DNA of 64,000 bases from Azospirillum sp. RU38E (GTDB lineage: Bacteria; Pseudomonadota; Alphaproteobacteria; Azospirillales; Azospirillaceae), in the NCBI RefSeq assembly GCF_900188385.1, contig NZ_FZOI01000001.1, forward strand, positions 372,001 to 436,000, written 5' to 3'. The position numbers were made by a program, and so were the translations under genes. The notes beneath the pieces were generated by a model. It worked only from the letters and a program-made list of their open reading frames with translations, had not been told where the DNA came from and ran no database searches. Below are positions 1 to 8,134 of this stretch, in pieces (position 1 is the stretch's first letter; each line of letters starts with the position of its first letter).

Positions 1-2408
1 TGCGCGTCAGCATCGACCGGCTGCTGATCGCGCAGGAATTTTTCCGCCGCTCCGGCGTGGTGCTGGGCACCGGCATCATCTGGACCGTGACGCTGGCGCT
101 GATTCTGGTGGTAATGTTCTATTCCACCATCACCAAGCCGTTCCTGCGCATGTCGTCGGCCATCGCTGCCATCGATCCGGCGCGGCCGGCCGGCCGGCTG
201 CTGACGGTGCCGGCGCGGCATGATGATGATGAGCTGGGCCTGCTGGCCAAGACGACGAATGAGCTGTTGACGCAGTTCGACCAGTCGTTGGTGGAACGGG
301 GCCGCGCCGTGCAGGCGCTGAAGGAGCGGGAAGCCCGCCTGTCCGGCATCATGGACAATGTGGCCGACGGCATCATCACCCTGGACGAGGATCTGCGGAT
401 CGAGACGATGAATGCCGCCGCGCAGGCCCTGTTTGACTATCCCCAGAAGGAGGCGCTGGGCCAGCCCTTCGTCACCCTGATCGAGGAGCGGGACTGGACA
501 CGGGTGGCCGTGGCCCTGGTGGCCTGTCTGCGGCGGGGGGATGAGGAACAGCGGCCCGACAACCGGGCCGAAATCCAGGGCCGTCGCAAGGGTGGCGAGG
601 TCTTCGCCATGGCGTTCGGCGTCAGCCAGATGCGGCTGGGTGACCGCCGCACCGCCATCTGTGTGGTGCAGGACATTACCCAGCGCAAGCGCGCCGAGCA
701 GGCCCTGCGGGAGAGCGAGGAGCGGCTGAAATTGGCCGTGCGCGCCACACGGTCGGGCGTGTTTGATAATAACTATGCCAAGGGCAGCTTCTGGTGGAGC
801 CCGGAATTCATCGAGATGCTGGGCTATGACGCGGTGGACGCGCTTTATGCCAATAAGCTGTTCGATGGGCTGCTGCATCCCGACGATAAGGAAAATGCCC
901 AGGCCCATATCGACCGCTATCTGAGCGGCGATGTCGGCGATTACCTGTCCATGTATCGGCTGCGCCACCGCGATGGCAGCTGGGTCTGGATTGAGGCGCG
1001 CGGCCAGGCCATCCGTGACGAGGCCGGCAAGCCGCTGCGCTTCACCGGCACCATGACCGATGTCAGCGACCGCAAGCGGTTTGAAGAACAGCTGATGTAT
1101 GTCAGCACCCATGACCCGCTGACCGGTCTGCCCAACCGCACCCTGGTACAGGACCGGTTGCAGCACGCGCTGGCCCATGCCGGGCGCAAGGGCACCACGG
1201 TGGCCGTGCTGCTGCTGGATATTGATCGGTTCAAGCTGGTTAATGACAGTCTGGGTCATCAGGCGGGCGACAAGCTGCTGCGTGCCCTGGCCCAGCGGCT
1301 GGGCGCCTGCGTGCGCGCCACCGATACGGTGGGGCGCCTCGGCGCCGACGAATTCCTGGTGGTGGCGGAGGATCTGTCCGATCCGCAGATGGCGGCCCGT
1401 GTGGCGGAAACCATCCTGGTCAGCCTGTCGCGCCCGTTCGGCATTGATGGCCAGCAGCTTTTCATCACCACCTCCATCGGTATCAGCCTGTTCCCCGGTG
1501 ACGGGCAGGATTTCCATGCCCTGATGCGCGATGCCGATACGGCGATGCACACCTCCAAGGCAGCGGGCGGCAATGGCTATCGCTTCTTTACGCCGGAAAT
1601 GAACGAGGCGGCGGTGGCCCGCCTGTCGTTGGAACATTCCCTGCGCGAGGCGTTGGACCAGGGCCAGTTCTTCCTGCATTACCAGCCCAAGATCGATATG
1701 GGGACCATGCAGGCCGTGGGCGTGGAAGCGCTGTTGCGCTGGCAGCACCCGGAAATCGGCATGATCCCACCCGGCAAGTTCATCCCCGTGGCGGAGGAAA
1801 CCGGCCTGATCGTGCCCATCGGCGATTGGGTGATGCGCGCCGCCCTGGCGCAGATCCGCGACTGGCAGAGCCGGGGCTTTGCCCCCATCCCGGTGGCGGT
1901 GAATGTCTCCGTCCGCCAGATCGCCACGCCGCAATTCGGTGAACGGGTAATGGCGCTCTGCCAGGAATATGGCGTGCCGCCGGCCTTGCTGGAGATTGAG
2001 ATTACCGAGACGGCGATGATGTCCAATCTCGCCTATATTGCCGATACGCTGACGGAGGTGCGCGACCGCGGCATCCGTATCGCCATTGATGATTTCGGCA
2101 CCGGCTATTCCTCGCTCTCCTATCTGCGGCGCCTGCCCATCACCACGCTGAAGGTGGACCGCTCCTTCGTGAATGAGGCGCCGACCAACGCCGATACCGG
2201 CGCCATCGCCGCCACCATCATCGCCATGGGCCGCCAGCTGGGCCTGAAAGTGGTGGCAGAGGGGATCGAGACGGAAGAGCAGCTGGATTTCCTGCGCCGC
2301 CACCATTGCGACGAAATGCAGGGCTATTTCTTCTCCCGCCCGTTGCCACCGGGCGACCTGGAAAGCCGCTTCCTGCGCACTGCGGTGGAACCGGCACCCG
2401 CCGGCTGA
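1..2408 (+). CDS. PAS-PAS-GGDEF-EAL cyclic-di-GMP signalling protein, 5' truncated
   Basis: The frame is open to the left edge (in phase from base 3), so the N-terminus lies outside the window; residue numbers below count from the GTG at 57. A transmembrane segment (about 1-22) leads into a HAMP-like linker, two PAS domains (about 95-210 and 220-345, the second with a PAC tail), a GGDEF domain (about 350-520) and a complete EAL domain (about 530-775). The EAL signature is E557-A558-L559, and the DDFGTGYSS and LKVDRSFV motifs are present, so phosphodiesterase activity is plausible. The GGDEF signature reads GADEF (429-433), one residue off consensus, so cyclase activity is uncertain. It probably senses a membrane or cytoplasmic signal and adjusts c-di-GMP. 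Confidence 0.93.
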   Translation, partial: RVSIDRLLIAQEFFRRSGVVLGTGIIWTVTLALILVVMFYSTITKPFLRMSSAIAAIDPARPAGRLLTVPARHDDDELGLLAKTTNELLTQFDQSLVERGRAVQALKEREARLSGIMDNVADGIITLDEDLRIETMNAAAQALFDYPQKEALGQPFVTLIEERDWTRVAVALVACLRRGDEEQRPDNRAEIQGRRKGGEVFAMAFGVSQMRLGDRRTAICVVQDITQRKRAEQALRESEERLKLAVRATRSGVFDNNYAKGSFWWSPEFIEMLGYDAVDALYANKLFDGLLHPDDKENAQAHIDRYLSGDVGDYLSMYRLRHRDGSWVWIEARGQAIRDEAGKPLRFTGTMTDVSDRKRFEEQLMYVSTHDPLTGLPNRTLVQDRLQHALAHAGRKGTTVAVLLLDIDRFKLVNDSLGHQAGDKLLRALAQRLGACVRATDTVGRLGADEFLVVAEDLSDPQMAARVAETILVSLSRPFGIDGQQLFITTSIGISLFPGDGQDFHALMRDADTAMHTSKAAGGNGYRFFTPEMNEAAVARLSLEHSLREALDQGQFFLHYQPKIDMGTMQAVGVEALLRWQHPEIGMIPPGKFIPVAEETGLIVPIGDWVMRAALAQIRDWQSRGFAPIPVAVNVSVRQIATPQFGERVMALCQEYGVPPALLEIEITETAMMSNLAYIADTLTEVRDRGIRIAIDDFGTGYSSLSYLRRLPITTLKVDRSFVNEAPTNADTGAIAATIIAMGRQLGLKVVAEGIETEEQLDFLRRHHCDEMQGYFFSRPLPPGDLESRFLRTAVEPAPAG

Positions 2409-2508
2409 ACCGGAATCGGCCTCTCATAACCCACCCCATATGGTGCTGGAAAAACGGCCTGAGAGGGTGTGCTATGATCCGCCTGGGTTCGATATGTGGA
2501 GGTGCAAC

Positions 2509-2949
2509 ATGACCGGAAATCTCTATGAGACGGATTTCTATGCATGGGCCAATGAACAGGCGGCTTTGCTGCGGGCTGGCAAGCTGGCGGCGGCCGACAT
2601 CGAGCATATCGCCGAGGAAATCGAGAGCATGGGGAAGACCGAGAAGCGCGAGCTGGCAAACCGTCTCGTCGTCCTGCTCCTGCATCTGCTGAAATGGCAG
2701 TTCCAGCCCCTGCGGCGAAGCGCTTCCTGGGAGGCGACAATCCGGGTGCAGCGGCGTGACCTTGCTGTTCATCTGCAGGACAACCCCAGCCTTAAGGCCA
2801 AAGTGGGGGACGTTATTGAACAGGCCTATGGCAACGCCCTGATCCAGGCGGCGGCGGAAACCGGCCTGCTGGAGAAGACGTTCCCGGCTGAATGTCCCTG
2901 GTCCTTTGACCTGATCATGGATGCCGGTTTCTGGCCTGATCAGCATTGA
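2509..2949 (+). CDS. DUF29 family protein
   Basis: A 146-aa soluble protein starting at the ATG that follows a TGGAGG ribosome-binding site; an upstream in-frame extension to 2440 lacks one. It opens with the YETDFYAW block typical of DUF29 and continues with the EEIESMGKTEKREL helix and a KWQFQP segment, so it is a full-length member. The family is widespread in cyanobacteria and proteobacteria and has no established function. It follows the c-di-GMP gene in the same direction after 100 bases; nothing links them functionally. Confidence 0.85.
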   Translation: MTGNLYETDFYAWANEQAALLRAGKLAAADIEHIAEEIESMGKTEKRELANRLVVLLLHLLKWQFQPLRRSASWEATIRVQRRDLAVHLQDNPSLKAKVGDVIEQAYGNALIQAAAETGLLEKTFPAECPWSFDLIMDAGFWPDQH

Positions 2950-3385
2950 GCGGGGTGGGGCCAACGGCCTTCCCCCTGCCGATCCCGGTCCCTCTCGGCC
3001 CGCCCCTTCCACCCGCCGATTCGCGCGAATCGGCGGCCGCGCAGGTTTCCCTATAGGTAAAATCTTGACGAAGACGTCACAATGATTTGCAGCGCAGCAA
3101 TGCTGCGCTTGCGTAGGTTTATGCGTGTTTTCTTCGCCGCCGCAAAATAAACGTCCGTTTGAATTCATTGCTCAATCGTTGCGCAAACCCTTGGAAATGG
3201 CTGGAAATTTGTGTCCTTTTTGCCAAAGTCCGGATCAAACGCATCAGGCTTGCCGAAAGGCTGCATAGAAGCCTTGACGCCACCACATAGCACCCATAAC
3301 AGTCGAATCTGAAATCCCCAGTCGACCGGAAGTGTCGGCGAGCCTGCCCAGAGCGGCGGGGAAAAAATATGTGGGAGGAGGTATC
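2950..3385. other. Intergenic region with two inverted repeats
   Basis: This 436-base stretch carries no convincing gene. It contains a perfect 24-bp palindrome at 3013-3036 (half-site CCGCCGATTCGC) and a short hairpin near 3091-3110 (GCGCAGCA/TGCTGCGC). A weak sigma70-like pair, TTGACG at 3274-3279 and TAACAG at 3297-3302 with 17-base spacing, could serve the downstream envelope operon. Confidence 0.5.
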
Positions 3386-5575
3386 ATGGCACGGAAATCC
3401 AAGCCCAAGGCGCGTCTTGATCGTCGGATGCTGGCGGGCGCCAGTGCGGCGGCCCTGCTGGCCCCGCTGCTGATGGTGGGGAGTGCCGGTGCGGTCTCGT
3501 TCAACCGGGGCGATCTCAGCGGCAGTTTCGACACCACTTTGACCCTGGGCGCCCTGTTCCGTGTCCAGGATCGTGATCCTGATCTGATCGGTGTGGCCAA
3601 TGGCGGGCGCGCCCATTCCATTAATGGCGATAATGGCAATCTGAATTACGGCAAGGGGCTGGTGTCACTGGCCGGCCGTGTCACCCATGAATTGAAGCTG
3701 AATTACGGCAATCTGGGTGCCTTCGTGCGCGGCACCTATTTCTATGACGTGGTGAACGCCAAGAAGTCGGGCAGCAGCTTCGGCCGCACCGGCCGCTTTG
3801 ATCTCTCTTCCCAGGCGCAGGAGCGGGTGGGCCGCGACTTTGACCTGCTGGATGCTTTCGTCTATGGCAATTTCGCCGTGGGGGAGAGCAGCAATCTGGA
3901 TATCCGCCTGGGCAACCAGGTGCTGAGCTGGGGTGAAAGCACCTTCATCCAGAACGGTATCAACACCATCAACCCGATCAATGTCTCGGCCCTGCGCGTG
4001 CCGGGGACGGAGTTGAAGGAAGGCTTCCTGCCGGTGCCGATCGCCGACGTGAACTTCTCCTTCAATGAGAATTTCTCGGTGGAAGCTTTCTACCAGTTCA
4101 AATGGGACAATACGGAGCCGGAAGCCGCCGGCTCCTTCTTCTCCACCAATGATTTCGCCTCGCCCGGTGGCGATCATCTGTTCATCGGCTTCGGCAATTA
4201 CCTGTTCAAGGATAGCCCGACCCAGGGTGCAGTGGCCGGTGGCAACGTCTTCCCGACCAATCTCTATCCCGATCCCAAGCTGAATGGCTTCCGCAGTCCG
4301 CCCGCACAGTCACTGACCCCGTTCGGCACCGTGGTGCCGCGTCTGGATGATGACGAGCCCAGCGACAGCGGCCAATATGGTCTGGCGGCGCGTGTCTTCT
4401 CCGAAGGGCTGAACAACACGGAATTCGGTGCCTATTTCATCAATTATCACAGCCGTCTGCCGGTGCTGAGCGGCTTTGTCTCGCCCTATACCCAGTTTGT
4501 CAGCAATACCAGCCGCTTTACCGAGTTCAGCGGCTACCGCGCTGAATATCCTGAAGATATCAAGCTGTTTGGTGGCAGCTTCAACACCAACCTGTTCGGC
4601 ATTTCCCTTCAGGGCGAGGTGAGCCTGCGCAAGGACCAGCCGCTGGCGCTGGATGATGTGGAACTGTTGCAGGCCACCCTGGCCGCCCCCACCATCATCG
4701 GCCTGATCAGCCAGGGTCAGACGGCGGGCAGCGCTTCCTTCGATGCGGCGGTGGCGCGGGCGGTTGCTTCCAACCCAGCGCTGGCCGCCTTTACCGGCCG
4801 CACGTTTGAGCAGATTCAGGCGGCCAGCCCGGCGGTGGCGGGTGCCATCAGCTCCGGCATCGCTGCGGCTGCCGGCTCTCCCGGTGGCACGCGTGCCGCC
4901 TTCCAGACGGCCGGCGCCAACAGTGCGGCCCTGCAGGGGGCCGGCCTGTTCAATACCAATCAGGTCGTGAAGGATCTGGGCGGCATCAAAGGCAGCACTG
5001 CCGCCGCCATCACCCAGGATCTGCAGTCCAACTGGTTCGGTCGTCGTCTCCAGGGCTGGAAGGAACATGATGTCGTCCAGGCCCAGATGACCGCCACCAA
5101 GGCGTTCGAACGCGCCTTCGGGGCCGACCAGTGGGTGCTGGTCGGTGAAGTGGGCGGCACCTGGATCAAGGACATGCCGTCCAAGAGCGTGATGCGCTAT
5201 GAGGGGCCGGGCACCTTCGTCGGCGGCAACCCCGCCTTCCTGGGTCGTGGCGGCATGGCCGATCTGGCGACCGATGGTTTCGCTGATCCCTTCTCCTGGG
5301 GCTATCGCATTGCGGCGCGTTTCGATTACCTGAACGCGTTCCCCGGTGTGAACCTCTATCCCAGCATCTCCTGGCAGCATGATGTGAATGGCACCACGCC
5401 GTCACCGCTCAGCAATTTCGTGGAAGATCGCAAGGCGGTCAGCCTGGGTCTGCGCGCCGTGGTGCGCGAACAGATCACCCTGGATCTCAGCTATTCCAAC
5501 TTCTTCGGGGCGGGGGCCTATAACCTGATCAACGATCGCGATTTCGTGTCCTTCAGCGTGAAATATTCGTTCTGA
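3386..5575 (+). CDS. DUF1302 family outer-membrane protein
   Basis: A 729-aa exported protein. The ATG at 3386 sits behind GGAGGAG; an 18-residue upstream extension is not supported. The N-terminus has a charged stretch, a hydrophobic core and an AGA cleavage site near residue 36. The mature part is rich in alternating beta-strand sequence with GDLSGSFDTTL at its start and a C-terminal Phe after VKYS, as expected for a beta-barrel. An Ala/Gly-rich insertion lies around residues 440-560. DUF1302 proteins commonly stand next to DUF1329, YCF48-like and RND/MMPL genes, exactly the order here. The inferred role is the outer-membrane end of a hydrophobic-substrate transport system; the substrate is unknown. 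Confidence 0.85.
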   Translation: MARKSKPKARLDRRMLAGASAAALLAPLLMVGSAGAVSFNRGDLSGSFDTTLTLGALFRVQDRDPDLIGVANGGRAHSINGDNGNLNYGKGLVSLAGRVTHELKLNYGNLGAFVRGTYFYDVVNAKKSGSSFGRTGRFDLSSQAQERVGRDFDLLDAFVYGNFAVGESSNLDIRLGNQVLSWGESTFIQNGINTINPINVSALRVPGTELKEGFLPVPIADVNFSFNENFSVEAFYQFKWDNTEPEAAGSFFSTNDFASPGGDHLFIGFGNYLFKDSPTQGAVAGGNVFPTNLYPDPKLNGFRSPPAQSLTPFGTVVPRLDDDEPSDSGQYGLAARVFSEGLNNTEFGAYFINYHSRLPVLSGFVSPYTQFVSNTSRFTEFSGYRAEYPEDIKLFGGSFNTNLFGISLQGEVSLRKDQPLALDDVELLQATLAAPTIIGLISQGQTAGSASFDAAVARAVASNPALAAFTGRTFEQIQAASPAVAGAISSGIAAAAGSPGGTRAAFQTAGANSAALQGAGLFNTNQVVKDLGGIKGSTAAAITQDLQSNWFGRRLQGWKEHDVVQAQMTATKAFERAFGADQWVLVGEVGGTWIKDMPSKSVMRYEGPGTFVGGNPAFLGRGGMADLATDGFADPFSWGYRIAARFDYLNAFPGVNLYPSISWQHDVNGTTPSPLSNFVEDRKAVSLGLRAVVREQITLDLSYSNFFGAGAYNLINDRDFVSFSVKYSF

Positions 5576-5612
5576 CGTCTGACAACGATAAAAGCGATCG
5601 AGGAGGAAACGC

Positions 5613-6950
5613 ATGTTCTCTATCAAGACAGCTCTTCTGGGTGGTGTGATGGCCGTGGCGCTGGCGATGCCGGTGCTGGCCCAGTCCGCCAGTGATCTGG
5701 GCAAGACCCTGACGCCGTTGGGGGCCATCAAGGCCGCCAACGCCGATGGCTCCATCCCGGAATGGACCGGCGGCATCACCAAGCCGCCGGCTGGCTGGAC
5801 CCCGGGCACGATCGAGATCGATCCTTACGCCGATGACAAGGTGAAGTTCACCATCACGGCCGCCAATATGGCGCAGTATGAGGATAAGCTGCCGGACGGG
5901 CTGAAGGCCCTGCTGAAGCAATATCCCTCCTACAAGATGAACGTCTATCCGACGCGCCGCAGCGCGTCTTACCCCAAGCGCATCTATGATGAAACCATTG
6001 CCAACGCTACCCGCGCCAAGCTGGTGGATGGCGGCAATGGTGTGGAAGGCGCCAAGGAGGGCGTGCCCTTCCCCATTCCGAAGGAAGGTGTGGAGGCGGT
6101 GTGGAACCACCTGCTGCGCTATCGCGGGGAAGGGACGGAACGCATGGTCGGGCAGGTGAACCCGCAGACCGACGGTTCCTATACCCTGATCATGCTGCAT
6201 GAACAGGTGAAATATCTCTATTCCGCCCCCGGCGGCACCACCAGCAACAACTCGCTCTATTTCCTGCAGGAAGTCACCAGCCCGGCCCGTCTGGCCGGCG
6301 AAATCCTGCTGGTGCATGAAACCATCAATCAGGTGAAGGAACCGCGCTCGGCCTGGACTTACAATCCCGGTCAGCGCCGTGTGCGTCGCGCCCCCAATGT
6401 CGCCTATGACAATCCCGGCACGGCGTCGGACGGGCTGCGCACCACCGACAATTTCGACATCTTCTCCGGCGCGCCCGACCGCTATGACTGGAAGCTGGTC
6501 GGACGCAAGGAAATGTATGTGCCGTACAATGCCTACAAGCTGCATTCCAAGGATGTGAAATACGACGATATCGTCAAGCCGAACCATATCAACCAGGATC
6601 TGGCCCGGTATGAGTTGCACCGCGTCTGGGTGGTGGAAGCTACGCTGAAGGCCGGGACCAGCCACATCTATGCCAAGCGCCGCTTCTACATCGACGAGGA
6701 TAGCTGGCAGATCGTGGTGGCCGATCATCTGGATGCGCGCGGCCAGATGTGGCGCGTGGCGGAAAGCCATGGCATCAACTATTATTCGGTGCCGACCTAC
6801 TGGTCCACGCTGGATGCGCTCTATGATCTCCAGTCCGGTCGCTACACGGCCATCGGCCTGGACAATCAGGAAGCGCCCTACAAGTTCGACGCCAAGTTCA
6901 GCGACACTGACTTCTCGCCCGACAGCCTGCGTCGCGCCGGCGTCCGCTAA
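5613..6950 (+). CDS. DUF1329 family periplasmic/outer-membrane protein
   Basis: A 445-aa protein with a clear Sec signal peptide ending near AQSA (residue 26), started by an ATG behind AGGAGGAA. The opening (KTLTPLGAIKAAN, then IPEWTGGI) and the later WxYNPGQRRVRRAP and YDWKLVGRKEMYVPYN segments are characteristic of DUF1329, which is placed in the LolA/LolB-like fold group that carries lipids. It lies 37 bases behind the DUF1302 gene and is surely cotranscribed. A role as a periplasmic carrier between the RND permease and the DUF1302 barrel is an inference from fold and context. Confidence 0.87.
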   Translation: MFSIKTALLGGVMAVALAMPVLAQSASDLGKTLTPLGAIKAANADGSIPEWTGGITKPPAGWTPGTIEIDPYADDKVKFTITAANMAQYEDKLPDGLKALLKQYPSYKMNVYPTRRSASYPKRIYDETIANATRAKLVDGGNGVEGAKEGVPFPIPKEGVEAVWNHLLRYRGEGTERMVGQVNPQTDGSYTLIMLHEQVKYLYSAPGGTTSNNSLYFLQEVTSPARLAGEILLVHETINQVKEPRSAWTYNPGQRRVRRAPNVAYDNPGTASDGLRTTDNFDIFSGAPDRYDWKLVGRKEMYVPYNAYKLHSKDVKYDDIVKPNHINQDLARYELHRVWVVEATLKAGTSHIYAKRRFYIDEDSWQIVVADHLDARGQMWRVAESHGINYYSVPTYWSTLDALYDLQSGRYTAIGLDNQEAPYKFDAKFSDTDFSPDSLRRAGVR

Positions 6951-6966
6951 GGGCCGTCCCGTGACG

Positions 6967-7000
6967 AAGGCCGGCCGGGGGCCATCCCCCGGCCGGCTTT
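6967..7000 (+). terminator. Hairpin between DUF1329 and YCF48-like genes
   Basis: A 12-bp perfect GC stem (GCCGGCCGGGGG, loop CCAT) at 6970-6997 is followed by only TTT. It could terminate partly or protect the upstream mRNA, making expression of the first two genes higher than the last two. Confidence 0.5.
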
Positions 7001-7118
7001 GGCGTCACTGGTGCCTGGGGTCTATATTGGTTCGATAGTGATCTGAACCGTTCATGTTCCCGTTGATTGGCGCCCCCGACCTCACCCGACCGTTCTTGCT
7101 GCTGCCGAACAGGAAATC

Positions 7119-8072
7119 ATGAGGTTCATCTCCTCCGTCGCCCTTGCAGCACTGCTGCTGTTTCCCCTTGCCGGGCCGGCTGCTGCTGCGGAAACCCTGC
7201 CGGCCGGGCTGAAGCCGGCCGTCATCGCCCCGCTCGCTGTCCATTCGTTGATGCTGGGTGCGACCCGCGCCGGCGACAGGCTGGTCGCGGTGGGGGAACG
7301 CGGCCACATCCTGCTGTCTGATGATCAGGGGGCCAACTGGCGCCAGGTGCCGGTGCCGGTGAATGCCGCCCTGACCGGGGTGAGCTTCATTGACGCCAAG
7401 CAGGGCTGGGCCGTGGGCCATGATGCGGTGATCCTGCATACGGCCGATGGCGGTGAAAGCTGGACCCTGCAGCAGGCCGACCCGGCGCTGGAACAGCCCC
7501 TGCTGGATGTGCTGTTCACCGATGCCCAGCATGGTATCGCCGTCGGTGCCTATGGGCTTTACCTGGAAACCGCCGATGGCGGCAAAAGCTGGACCCCCCG
7601 GCAGATCAGCCCGGATGATTTCCACTTCAACGCCATCCTGGCGCCGACCCCGGAAACCCGCCTGCTGGTGGGGGAGGCGGGGACGCTGTTCTTTTCCGCC
7701 GATGGCGGGGCGAATTGGCGCCGGCTGGAAAGCCCCTATGATGGTTCCTTCTTTGATGCCCTTGTCCTGGGGCCGCAGAACTTCCTGATCTATGGGCTGC
7801 AGGGCAACATCTTCCGCACGGATGATGGTGGTGCCAGTTGGGTGAAGGTGGAAAGCGGCACCACGGCCGGGTTGATGGGCGGGGCGCTGCTGGCCGATGG
7901 CAGCATCGTGCTGGTGGGGGTGCAGGGGGCGGTGTTGACCAGCCGCGATGGCGGCCGCAGCTTCGCCACCACCAAACGCGCCGACCGTGTGGCGCTCGCC
8001 GATATCGTTCAGGCCGCCGATGGCCGTGTCATTCTTCTCGGGGAGGCGGGGCCGTTGCCGGCCGCCCCCTGA
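7119..8072 (+). CDS. YCF48/BNR-type beta-propeller protein, exported
   Basis: A 317-aa protein with a signal peptide (cleavage near AAA-ET, residue 24). Repeated blade motifs of the form TxDGGxSW occur at regular spacing (for example HTADGGESW, ETADGGKSW, RTDDGGASW), with the paired AVGxxG strands of YCF48/sortilin-like propellers. YCF48 itself assists photosystem II assembly, but such homologues in non-phototrophs are repeatedly found beside DUF1302/DUF1329/RND genes and are thought to be envelope scaffolds. It sits 62 bases ahead of the permease start. Confidence 0.85.
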   Translation: MRFISSVALAALLLFPLAGPAAAAETLPAGLKPAVIAPLAVHSLMLGATRAGDRLVAVGERGHILLSDDQGANWRQVPVPVNAALTGVSFIDAKQGWAVGHDAVILHTADGGESWTLQQADPALEQPLLDVLFTDAQHGIAVGAYGLYLETADGGKSWTPRQISPDDFHFNAILAPTPETRLLVGEAGTLFFSADGGANWRRLESPYDGSFFDALVLGPQNFLIYGLQGNIFRTDDGGASWVKVESGTTAGLMGGALLADGSIVLVGVQGAVLTSRDGGRSFATTKRADRVALADIVQAADGRVILLGEAGPLPAAP

Positions 8073-8134
8073 TCCTGTGTGCGGCCCCCTTGCCGGGCCG
8101 CCCGACCCGATATTCCGTATGAAGGCCCGCACCC

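Noticed and set aside
220-235. GAT-repeat microsatellite near the left edge
   Set aside because: Only a few Asp codons in a normal protein segment.
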